DNA from: Lethocerus indicus
Taxonomy: Eukaryota > Arthropoda > Insecta > Hemiptera > Belostomatidae
Direction of reading: 5' to 3'
NCBI GenBank assembly: GCA_019843655.1
Contig: JACDQD010000008.1
Span: 9,892,442 to 9,956,441, forward strand
DNA: 64,000 bases
A program made the position numbers and the translations under genes. How positions within the stretch are numbered: the first letter of the stretch is position 1; the number at the start of each line of letters is the position of its first letter. The notes beneath the pieces were generated by a model, which did not search any database, was not told where the DNA came from, and saw only the letters and a program-made list of their open reading frames with translations. Positions 1-11,510 of the stretch are shown here, piece by piece.

Positions 1-3000
1 AAACGTCGCCTTCGGATAGTACAAAAGCCCTCGAGGTCTAGGACATCTCAAGGATTCATGATGAATTAATTGTAAGATTCATTGTCCCGATAGAGAGTGA
101 GACGGTCGGAGGGGGGAGGCGCGGCCTCCCTCTAAACCCGCGGCGACATTCTTTTCATTCAATTATTTTACAGAATTTGCTTCGTTCCGCCGGACGTTTA
201 ATATTAATTGCCTTCAAATTGCGCCTCAAGTTCTTCGTTCCATTGTATGCATTGTGCTCTAGCTCACAATGACATCCTCCAGTGTTAAACTTCACTATTC
301 GCGAACTACTAGCCTCCTGTCCCTTTCTTCTAAACCGTTGGGTACTGTAAAATTCGAGTTTAAAATTTTGTTTTATGGAAAAAGATGCTCCACAGCTCGC
401 CCAAATGGTAAATTTAGAGTTGGTGGTGTTTTGATGGGTTTTTCTGTGGGACTGGAAACGTAAATTTTGATTTTTCTATATTTTATGTTTCGTTAGTCTA
501 TAATTTACAAGTGACGCAGTGTAAAGGGCGAACATGTAAATGGCGTCTCTATGACGTACACGGGTGTTCTAATGTTACCTCTAACACTAGTAATTGCAAG
601 TGTTACAAACAGTTAGGTTTAAAGATAAAGTTCTAGTAGTTAGGTATTAAATTCTACTAATTGTTAATAGAATTTCTAGACATGCTCCTAATTAGGCGAG
701 CGTTAGTTTAGAATTTGTAATTCGAAGGTTGTTATGAAGTCTTTACCACGATTCAAAGTTTAGAACTATGCTCTCAGGACACAAACTTGAGGTTTTCTAT
801 TCTTAATAAAAGTATAAAGACTGTATGCTTAATATATTAATGCGTTATTTACGTTTGTATATTTAATGCCTTAAACAGGGAATAAAGTTAATGCACTTCG
901 TAAATCTTGTTACTTGTACTAGAGTGTAATGTGTACTATAGCCAATTAAATATCAATTACGTCATTTGCACCAATTCTATTTTATTATCCTGATTGGAAA
1001 ATTTGAGGTAATTCAGCGTAAGTTAATGCAGTGATTTTCGTATTTTTGTTTTCGTATAGCCGTACCGTGAATCCCAGTTAGGAATGAGACAGTTTTACTT
1101 GTGAGATAATTATATTGATTGAAACGCATTTACAATAGATCATTTATTGCTGTCCTATAACGGTCTTGGATTCCGGCTTCAAGGTAGATTTTTGTTTAGT
1201 AGCCAGAATCAGTCTGTTGCCTGAAAATTCCTTTAGTGGTGCAAACAAATCAAATTGTTTGTTCAACTAATAGGTGAAACGATTCAGTCGTGGCGAGGTG
1301 TAACATTAGTCACCCTGAGTATCAGGTTCATTTCGATTTGTCCACTTCAAAAATACGTTGAAAATTGAAACACGATTGCACGAACGGTGAGATAGGAGGA
1401 GGAAATTAAATTCTCCTCTACATTTAAATATCTGCCGTGAAATAGGGTTGTCTTCTGCGTACATTGGTATTGGGGCTTATAAATGTCCATTTGATAGTAT
1501 CGCCCATCGGAGTATACGAAATTAACTAGAGGAGGTCAAATTTCCGGACCGATTGGCAACCCCCTACCCTTCACCAAAGCGTTTCAATTTCGTTTCTTTG
1601 GTGGACCGCTTTAACTTCCAAATGGGAGACTGGGGTGCGGGTAGGCCACTATCGGGTCATTACACAGTTTTAAAGCGGCGCTCCCTCAAATGAACAACAG
1701 TTTCTTTTAAAAGTGGGACAGTTAAAAAGAAGCGGGACGGCGATGCCGGGCGGGACTTGGTAAGACAAAGTGGCGGCCCCCCCGGGCAACTAAGTAGGGT
1801 TTAATTAACAGGGGGCAACCCCTACACCGCCCCCGCCGCCCCGGCCCCTTAAAGGGGAACAGCCCCTAGCGGGGGCCTCGCAACAAAGCCTTTTCGGCGA
1901 CCGACTAATGAAACGCACCGCCGTTGCGGCTGCTTCTTAACTGTCCAGTTCAAACTATAAAGCTCCGCTGATCCTGCGTTATTCCCCATTACGAGGTGTT
2001 TAGTTAACGCCTTAGAGTTTATTACTTACCTTGCTTTACTCCTTTTTTTCTAGATAACTATAGTATATCAAAATGTTACTACAGTTACGTTAAGTTTAAT
2101 TTGTCTCTAGGAAATAGTTGTGGAATATTGGTTAAAGTAAAAGTTGGCTTTCTAGTGAAGATTGCATATGTGATGAAAGAAGCCTTCAACAATTACTTTT
2201 GAGTCTATTTAAAAAAAATTGTAATATGCTTAATTGAACTAACACTTTTCAATCACAGAAAAAAGTTAGTTTCTAGCAGCCTAGATGTCCTGACTATATT
2301 GCCAGAACTACCCATACACGAATGCAACTCCAGGCCCAGTTTGAAAAGTTTTGCAGGCAATGCAAAACAGCCATATCGCGGACTAAAGGGAAACTACTTC
2401 TCATTCTAAAATAAAGGGCCTCCCTTAATTGACTGGAGCTGTCTCGTCGGCGCTTGAAAAGCGTCACGTCTCAGTTCGCTGCAACAACAAACAGCCGTTC
2501 TATTAGAACTTTAGAGTTAATAATAGATTCCCCGGAGCCCGTGCGCCGGTGACTTCCACCTATGACATTCCCACGAAGTCGCAGTAAATTAGTATTCAGC
2601 CAAGGCCAAGAAAATGGGGGGGGGAGCCGTTAATCAAATGTTACAATGTTATACACAGGCGGGGACTCCCCGGCGGGAAACTTATACTCGGCGGAAGTTT
2701 CGCGCTGTGACCCGAATATCCTCCGACCTCCTAATCCAGCCCTCCGGAAAAAAGGATAAGTATTTCCCCCTCGCTGTTTAAGTATCGAATTAGGCGACGC
2801 GGTTTTAAACTCCTGTTTGTTCCGCGTGTCGGGGGCGTTGGAAGGGGGCAGGGGGCGGGAGGACGAAAATTGAAACGGAAATATTGACAGAGCGAATAAA
2901 AGCGTAACGAGTACCTGGCGGCCCGTCGCCGCCGGCCTCCTTTTACTTCTTCTCCGGGGCAGTTCTTCTTCCTCTGTTTCCCGCCGGCTCGGTAATAGTG

Positions 3001-5672
3001 CCAATTTCATTAGTATTCAGAGGAGGCCGGGTGGGGGCGGCAGGGGGTCCCACCTCCGCGCGGCAATTTATATCTCCGGGGGGCGGTATTACTGGGCTGT
3101 GCGGTCGAAGTGGGGGGGAACCTTTTTCAGTCCCTCTTATTATGCGGAAACGCCCAAACCTCCCTCGATACTTCAGACTGGACAAATTGTATACCTTCCC
3201 CGTCCTTTTTTCGGATTTCGGGTATGGGTAGAGAGGGGTCAATTTGAATTTGTCCCCGGTCCTCTGAGTCTTTAAGTGTAATCGGTTCGAAATTGAATTG
3301 TGCCTCCTCTTTTGGGGGCCACTTTCCTCGGTTTGTATTTGTAACCCCCTGTGTTATTGTATTTTCTCAATGCGGATCCGGTGGACCGGAAACCGCGATT
3401 CACGTGGAATGTTGATAAATTTAAAAGAACACTCTATTTGCAGTACAGTTATTGAGTCTTCCAATCAGGCTCACTGATCTTGGATTTCATCGCTGATATA
3501 GTCCGCATTTCTTCAGTTTCGTAGAGTGCCATACGAAATATTCATCTCTCAGTTCATTAGCCATAGGTATTCCGTGACTGGTTTACTAGGTTTATTACTT
3601 TTTACTCATCAATATATGAGTGGTCTTAGAGGTGTCATCTGTTGAAGAACCCTTGAGCCAAGTCCTGAATTATGAGATGCGAAATAAGTAATTCTAGATC
3701 CCAGGCAGTTACTTCGAAAAAAATATATTTATTGACCGTATCGCAGGTTGTAATTAAATTGTGTAAGTAATAAAATTAATTTAATAATTAATTAAAGTAA
3801 TTAAATAATGTAATTAATTGCCGAGCCAATAATTATTTCCTCCCGCGTTTTAAAATGGTCTTCGAAAGTAATAATGGAATTTATCGATTTTAATTTATTT
3901 CTCTTCTTTCGGCGTACCTCCCGATCTTTTGTTGCCCGGGCCTGGTTTTCCCGATCCTCCTTTTGATAATTATTTCGTCCCGGCAATAATCCCGTAGGAG
4001 GTTGAATGCGGAATTCCCATTAATGTACCCGCGCGCGCGAATTTCCAGTTCAGACATAATAACGGCGGATGCGGCGTCTCCCCCACCCTTTTGTTGCCCT
4101 CGGCCAAGGAAGAAAGGGGGAGGGACATTTTTCTTGTAAAAATAAAAAATATAGCCTTCCCGAAACACTGAAAAAATGGCGGCCGACGGAGAACCGCGTA
4201 GAAGACTGTGGTGGCGGGGGGAGAAGGCCCTCATTTAGCTCGTTGTTTTGTTACCCCGTTGACAAGACAAAAGCCTCCTAGTGGTCCTCCTTGCGAGATT
4301 TCCATTAATTATATTAAATGAACCCCCACCCTCCCCCCGGTTCTCTTCTTGGAGAAATTTTTAGGCGACCTCCCCTCGCTTTCGTCGCTCTTCTTTGCCG
4401 GTACGTTACGCTCACATTATTAATCTGTACACTGTCGTGTCTACTGACCGTAAAAAGGAAGGCCTAGTGTATTGCTCCGACCCAGAAACTGACGTGATTT
4501 TCAGCCACATCATTTCCTACTACATCTCATATATTCGACCTTCGTCTAACCCTAGAATTCTGTTCGAATCGAATTTATAGTAATGGTATTATCACCAGAT
4601 AGGCAAAGACTCTAGGTGGAGGATATTCTTGAAAATTTTAGATCAAATGATACTCTTAAATAGGAATTTAAATCGTGTCTACTTTGCGAGGTCTTTTAGC
4701 ATGATTAGTTAGGTGCCTAAAATTTAAGCAATTTTTTAAAAGTCCATTGAAAACACTGTAATGACGTAGTGGTTTATTTCATCAAGATCGGATAATTGAC
4801 ATATTGTATCGATTAAATACATATTTAAAACGGTCAAATTTATTCGCGTAGGTCCATTGACGTTCGGAAATCATAAATCCAATTGATGATACACCGGATT
4901 GGTGTCCATTAACTGCAGCGCCCAAAGCACTTTACAAACTTCTGCGACCACAGCTGCTGATAACGCAGCTTTATGGTGACGGACGACGGGGCTCTAAATC
5001 CTTGATTGGTCAAGATTATGGCGTCGGTTCTGTGATAACTGTAACTGTAGGATGGTAACCACGATTCACTATTCTCCAAGTTTCCTAATGAGGTCGTATT
5101 CTAATGCCCTTTTCATATTCCAACTCTGTTCGTGATAAAGCAAATATTGTCCAACAATGAGCACATCCTACCGATGTGTGTACTAATTCCATCTCAGAAC
5201 TTGTACAGAATTGTGTACTATCGTTCTTTGCGTTTTGTTCGTTTTCATTAATTTATTTTTTTGTCCCACCGTACGTAAGGGGAATGGAACAAAACCTTAG
5301 TAAAGGTTGATAGGTAAAGTATGATAGGTACCGATGAAACTATTGGTATGTTATTCATACATGTGCTTGCAATTTGGAAGAGCAAGTTCCTCAACTACGT
5401 TGTCTTATTCTATAATTTTCACCCACCGCCTATCGTGATGTTTCACTTGTGTTGGCAGTAAAATTGGAGGAAATGCTATTACCGAATTTCCGGGTAACCC
5501 TCTTCCGTAAATTTATTCCAAATTCAAGCCGGCACTCACCGATACGGAAGCGAGTGGGCGCGGGAAGGGGGCTGTAACTAGGCCTATTGTGGGGACCGAG
5601 AAAAATTGTGACATAAATAAAACCGCCCTCGCCCCCCCCCCCGCTCCTAATAGATGGTGTAGTGGTGCAGTG
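1..5672. other. Non-coding sequence, candidate long-intron segment
   Basis: I see no supportable gene here. The sequence is mostly AT-rich, interrupted by GC-rich, CpG-containing blocks at about 1540-1930, 2540-3240 and 3840-4290. Open frames inside the GC blocks, up to about 125 codons and on both strands, are rich in Arg, Pro and Gly as expected from GC-rich chance frames. They show no domain. An AT-only stretch of repeated TAATTA-like words lies at about 3770-3830. If the recursive splice site at 7427 is real, this segment is the first, left-truncated part of a long + strand intron. Confidence 0.6.
2540..3240. other. GC-rich, CpG-rich island with G/C runs
   Basis: This block stands out sharply from AT-rich flanks. 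It has many CpG dinucleotides and homopolymer G or C runs, for example the G run near 2614-2623. Overlapping open frames occur on both strands, which is a by-product of few stop codons in GC-rich DNA. None resembles a known protein and none has a convincing acceptor/donor pair. It is one of the largest of several dozen similar islands in the window. It could be an unmethylated CpG island or regulatory element, or simply a base-composition patch. Confidence 0.5.
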
Positions 5673-5691
5673 CACACACACACACACACAC
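5673..5691. repeat. (CA)n microsatellite
   Basis: Uninterrupted CA dinucleotides of about 9.5 units, inside a GC-rich island that also has a C run just upstream (about 5629-5642). The repeat is simple and probably length-polymorphic. Confidence 0.9.
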
Positions 5692-6446
5692 GGTGCGCAG
5701 GGGGGCGGGGATGAGACCCGGGCGTGACACGAATCCAGAGCGTCAATTTGCAACTGCCCCCCCCCGCTCCCCCTACGGTTTTCCACATCGTCCGATTTTT
5801 TGGTCGCGCCTCCCTCTCGTTCCATCCACTCTAACAGGATTATTCAGAGGCTTGCAAGCATCGCAATTAACTCTTGAGCCTCAACTCTCATCATATTACA
5901 CATAAATTGTTGTATTTCTGTTTACTCCTAATCGCGACAGTAGTTAAGCAGACTCTATGCCCCGAAAATGATAAAATTGATTCGTTAATTTAGCACGCGA
6001 AATTATAAAAATTTATACTTAAAAATTATGTAGCCACTCGGCTACACATTAAGGCTTCTAATTATCTCATACTTTGAAAAACATTTAGATGATAACTTCT
6101 TACAAATTAATTATTATTTCAGTATTGACAGAAACATGTCGTTTGATTGGAAACACTTCCAGTTTAATATAACACTCTAATTTGTACCAATATACGGGAT
6201 AAAAAGGCAGCATTAGACCGATGACCGTAGTGACAGATTCGTGAAATAGGGAGGAGTAGAACGTCTTATTTGAAGAGTGAGATTTTGGGGGACGCCGGTA
6301 ATGCGAACTCACATCCTCCGAAGAATATTTTCATCATTATGACAAACCCGTCGCATCAGTCAGCCGCGCTCGCTCATCGCATTTCAGATTCCCCGTGTTC
6401 CCCGTCCTTCGGAAATAATTCCCCTTTTTTCCCTCCCATTGTGTTT

Positions 6447-6498
<52 letters not shown>

Positions 6499-7400
6499 GT
6501 CTCTCCGCGGCTCGTTCCGTCGTGCCGCATTCGATTTTCATCGGTCTCCCGGTCCCCCACCCTACCAATTCGCCCAGCCCTTCTCACCCTTATTTGGCCG
6601 GGTATTGGCAATCCCCCGCTTTGTGGGCTAGGGGTGGAGCGACGGCGTTCACGCGTCAACGGTATTTATTTTGACAAGTCGTATACGTTGGCCCTCGAGC
6701 GGATCGACCGATTCACGCCTCCCGCCCCCCTCAACGCGGAATAAATCTAAATGAATGCCTAGCATCTGCCTGAACGTGCGGAGTGTTTCTTGGGGCCTCC
6801 CGGGTAAGATGGTCGAACATTGAAGAATTATCTGGGATTTGTTCGTAACTTAATAACTGACTTAGTTAGCAGTGTTGGTGTTTGTCACTTGCAATCGAAA
6901 CAGCGATAAAACGCTTGTATCCTTAAAAAGAAGTCTTTCAGAGATATATTGTTTCTTCGAGTTTTGAACTAGTTTTGTATATACACTCTGTGGTCAGTGT
7001 CAATATGTGAAATGCATTTCCGAACTGGGCGTATAAGATCTAAGCTGTGAGTCATTTAAAATTTATAAATTAATATTTTTAATTTAGTTTAAATACAGGT
7101 TGCGTCATCCTTAACCAAACAATGGACAATCGTCGGTTCGGACTAATGCACGTAAATTCCTAATGCCTGAGTTAATTACTCTGAATGAAATGGAGAGAGG
7201 GTATACGGGCCCGAAATTGATAATTTACACCCGGCTATTGATAGTGGGAAATTTACCTTTTGTAATAATTAATTCAACGCGTGCATACCGATGAGAAAAT
7301 AATGCGCGTTGCCAACAAGAGAAATACTAATTCAGTCCGGTAATTTTCTTTCGCTACCCCTTCATTATCAAAGGCTTAATGAATGTTCTTTGGTCATGCA
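5692..7400. other. Non-coding sequence
   Basis: No gene seen. A GC-rich patch runs from about 5530 to 5830 and another from about 6520 to 6740, just after the TA microsatellite. The rest is AT-rich. Open frames spanning the microsatellite encode Tyr-Ile repeats and are artefacts of the TA tract. Confidence 0.6.
6449..6498. repeat. (TA)n microsatellite
   Basis: About 25 TA units with one G interruption at 6490. It is immediately followed by a GC-rich block. Self-complementary TA tracts can extrude cruciforms and are usually polymorphic. Confidence 0.95.
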
Positions 7401-7433
7401 TTTATAATTTGTTTTATTCTGTTTCAGGTAAGT
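7401..7433 (+). promoter_or_regulatory. Candidate recursive (ratchet) splice site, junction 7427|7428
   Basis: A pyrimidine-rich tract (7408-7424, mainly T with few purines) ends in TTTCAG at 7422-7427. It is followed with no intervening base by the consensus donor GTAAGT at 7428-7433. A fused acceptor-donor with a zero-length exon is the defining signature of recursive splice sites described in long Drosophila introns. There the upstream exon is joined to the site, which regenerates a 5' splice site for the next step. It is on the same strand as the only convincing exon in the window (61869-62108). The motif is seen directly; the function is inferred. Confidence 0.6.
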
Positions 7434-10400
7434 TGATAGTGCAACCGAAACATCCGTTACGAAACGTGAGTCCGTATTTTAATTTTTAATTAACAGTACT
7501 TTTAAGTCCTTCATCCTTAAAAAGAAAGGGTATTGTACATTTGGTGATAAAATTCCTTTGCAGCTTCAATAATTTCAGTAATAATTACATAAGTTGCATA
7601 TCAGCATGTACTCAGCGTCTTTCGTATCGAGTAATTGAGAAGGTAACCTCTTGAAGTATAAGAAATAAATAAAAGAATATGAGAGCATTAAAACAGCGGT
7701 CAAACTCATTTTCCATTTCGAATCAGATTCCTGGGAAATAGAATTAAGACGGCTTTTCTAGTGAATTTCCCGCAGAAACATTGTTTTTATGGCGAGCTAG
7801 AATAAATTGATTTATTATGATTTTCATGCTTGTCCAACCGAAATTGCACCAAAATCTCCCTGCAATACTTTTAAAGTAACAATTTTTTCAACCAATTCAC
7901 TGCTCCACTGCAAATTTTCTTGTAGCTTTAGTACTGAACGATAAGAACCATTTCCTCGAATTCCATCTCCTTTCGCGGCCGTACTCCCAAAATGCTGGTT
8001 CATTTTTTCGGAAACACCCATCCGTCCGGTTCGTCGTCCGTAACTGGTTTTTGAAGACCGAAAGGCTTTTGAGTGAATAACGAAGCGATATCGCTAATAA
8101 ATTGAATTTACGACTCCGGCCGTTGAAATTCCCATCAATAAGAGACGGGACAAATCTAAATCGCATTTGAGCCATTGAAAAGGGATAACTTGTGACAGAT
8201 ATCTTTATGACATTTTCGATGTCACCATAACTCAGTTTGCCTTCGGCTTGTTCAATAAGCCGGCGAAATTCGTTCCTGTTCGAACTTGTCCAGCATTCTC
8301 GTCCGTTGTTTAATTGGATTGAGGCATTTCATGCAATGTTTCTGTTGAACTGAAAGTTTAATTAAAAAACTTTCGCGAGCACGTTCTTTTCCTTATTAAA
8401 AAAAATATATGTGGTCTGCAGTATAAACGTGTTTCAGTCGAGTCTGTCGTAAAATCCTCATCCGCAATATGGCACTCTTTGTCGATCCCTGTTGGAGTAA
8501 TTTAGCGTGCGTAATAAAAAAATGTAAAATTACATTATATATCGGTTTTTACTGTTTTAAGTTTCGTTTTTGGTAATCGAAAAGATATTGTAATTTGTCA
8601 TATTTCCGGATATTTATATTATTATTTTTTTAGTTATTGCAAGTATATCAATAGTTAGGATTGAGATATAAATTAGCTAAGGGTTTAGGCAATCAATCAA
8701 GTTACTCGGTGATTATTTTCACTAAATATAGAATATATAAAATACATCTAATGTACACTATCAAGTAAATGGATGTGAATATGAGGATAATTGTGTTCGG
8801 GGAATGGTGAACTGTAGGTGTAATTTTTATCGAAGTTGCGATGATTTATATTGGGTTCTTGGCGTTGGCCCTCCCCAAGCTGCGGGAGCGGGCAGGAATT
8901 TCCCCCGGGGCAGGAAAACTCCACTCCCCCGTCGCCCCGCCGCTAGTTGTAAATATAAACATACACCCCGGGTTTCCTTTATTGTGTTCGTGATTCGAAT
9001 TTAAAGCCGGTAATTGATTCTCCGCGCTCCCCCCTTTACCCGGCCGGGCGGGTTCTCTACGAAAAATTATTTCGGACGCCGGACGCGACGTGTTTTCGAA
9101 ATGCTGCGTCCGAATGCACTCCGGGGCGCAGTGTGCTCTATGCAAATGTATTATGCGTATTCTGCACCGCCCCTCTCTCCGGCTACCGTCTCGTTCGGCC
9201 CGTTAAATTATGCGCTCCGCGTTCGATTGTGGATTAAAAGCTTTCGCCCGTATCCCCGGCGGAATCTATATTAATTTAATCAGTACATGCACTAGAATAG
9301 GTTAACCGTGCGTCACGATGTTGTGGACTTAGGATATTTCTTATAGGGACCTACAAGCTGAAGGCAATCTGACACCCAGAGATACGCCAGAATGGAACTT
9401 GCTAGACTCGGGCTAAGTTATATCCTCTCATATCTATATGGGAAATTTACATCTTATTAGTAATTGACGAAAGTGTTATATGAATCGCACATTTGAATAG
9501 AACTACGGACCTAGCAATTACGGTTTGTAGTTGGGCGGGAATTGGCACTTAATTTTATTGCCTTCCTGCAATAAGGGGTGTAAATCTCTTTAAATTTAAA
9601 TTAATCGCGGCTTATTACTCGCAGGGAATGAAATTGGACCCCGGCTGTTAGCGCCGTGTCTGGCGAAAGTCGGAGGTGTCGTTCGAGGGTGCCCGTTTGA
9701 AGAGGGTCGGACGCCGGGGATGTGGAATTAGTGGTATGGTTTAGGGACTGTACTCCCGGTGCGGATCTCATTACTGGCCCGGGACCGCGCGTTGTTTACA
9801 CCAAGTGCAAATAAGTGCAGCCGCCCCCTGTGGCCGCCACAGGAATCCGGGGATCGCCCCCCTTCCTTCCCTACTTTGGCCAGGAATGCCGGTCCCATCT
9901 GAAACTCGTGCGCGGTCGCCGGCAAGGGGGGGCGATATTCTTCTTGGGTGAAACGGGACGAAGGGTCGATATGTAGTATACGGAATCCTGTGGGAATGTG
10001 TATAACATTTAACGCCCCCTTTCTATTCCAGAGTTATCGTATAGAACATAGTCATTAGGTTAAAAGTCCCCGACCCGAAGAGCTACACCCCGAATATGGA
10101 CATTTCCGGTGGAACTACCGAGATAGGATGAATGTTGTTGGATAAATTTATTGAAGGGAGAAGAAACTTTAAAATGTAGTAGGTTTTAATTTTCGAATCA
10201 CGTACAATTTCACCACATAAATTTCCTAACCAGTCTCTTTCGTGAACCCTAAAACTATTAAAGTTTTTCTCCTATCACTTGTCTTGTTGTTTAGTTTTAT
10301 GTAATAAAATATGGATTATTAGATAAATTAAATAATCCAGTATAGTATTATAATGGTAATTTAATGTCTGTCACATTGATAAACGGTTATTACCCTATTT

Positions 10401-11105
10401 ATTTCAGTTATTTATAAATTCAATTATTGGAAGTGTCAGAGTAATTCGTGTAAATCTTTTTCCGAATTGTAATAAAGGAAGTTTACTCATTAAATGTACT
10501 TCATAGCTTTTAGTAGAGTGAACGTTACGATGGTTGTCTGGCAGATATAAAGACTGCAATACAGGAAAATTCTGACATTAAAACTGGAAGTGCTTTTAAA
10601 GTATTATGAAACCAGGTTATTCGAAAATCTTTATTCATTATTATTCCAACTATTAAAACAAAGCATGAACCGGAGCGGAGTGTGCAGCATCAAAGTTCAA
10701 GTAGCTTTAGAAACTTCATCAAAACCGTACAATGGGGACGAGCTAATCAGAAACCTTTAACTGCCTTGTGTATAGACATATAATGGTTTTGGAGAAACTT
10801 ACGGTCTGCCATATTAACAGGCGGAAATTTGCGGAAATATAGTACAAAAAGAATAGAAATGTTAGGGAAAAATGATATGTAATACTATTGCGACTTAAGG
10901 CGAAGGCGTGGCAAAGTCGACTTACCAAATTAGGTTCATATCGTCGTGAGATTCCTCCTTTAATATCCCTGGTTGTTTTACTGAAAAGAATAATGTAATA
11001 AATGGCATGGTTTGATACAATGTTAAGCATTCATTCATCATTATCTATTTTAAATCCCAAATATTAGAGATCGTAATTAGAGATTGTTTAATGAAATTCC
11101 GGTCC

Positions 11106-11131
11106 GTTTAATTAAGAAATCCTAATTAAAC
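11106..11131. repeat. Inverted repeat of two TAATTA homeodomain-type sites
   Basis: GTTTAATTA (11106-11114) and its exact reverse complement TAATTAAAC (11123-11131) are separated by 8 bases. Each arm carries the TAATTA core bound by many homeodomain proteins. Spaced inverted pairs are typical of dimer sites. In AT-rich DNA such words arise by chance, so the symmetry is the main argument. Confidence 0.45.
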
Positions 11132-11494
11132 ACTGCGCTGAGCGAAATGCGCTTAATACAGTGGCGGATACAGACGCTGATAGTTGGCGCCTGTTTGGAT
11201 ATACATTTGAATGACTATTTCGGGGAGATGCGCCTTCGCGAAATTATCAGTAAACAGAATTGTGCGTAGAGGGGGGGGGGAGTGCTGCGAGCAATGCGTT
11301 CCGTGTTCTTAATGCGCATCGGCCCCGTAGGAAAAGCAGTTAATTATCCTTGTCAAGAAAATCCCGTGCATTTTTCATGGGCCCCCGGCGTGTAGCGTTC
11401 CCCTCCCACGCCCCCCCTCCTCCCAATTATCCCGTTTCATCCCGCCCGGAAAGCTGATTATCCCGGACGGGTTCGGACCCGTTGTTAGGGCAAC

Positions 11495-11510
11495 AATTAA
11501 GGGCGGAGGG
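11495..11510 (+). repeat. Dispersed 16-mer, copy 1
   Basis: AATTAAGGGCGGAGGG occurs here and again at 23717-23732. Upstream of both is a T-T-A-G-G-G word and downstream a CGGCC/CGGGGCC-like word, suggesting the similarity is longer than the exact match. Both copies lie in GC-rich islands. It may be a decayed interspersed repeat or a shared regulatory word. Confidence 0.4.

Noticed and set aside
6270..6744. Open frames on both strands containing Tyr-Ile runs
   Set aside because: They are translations of the TA microsatellite; both strands are open for the same trivial reason.
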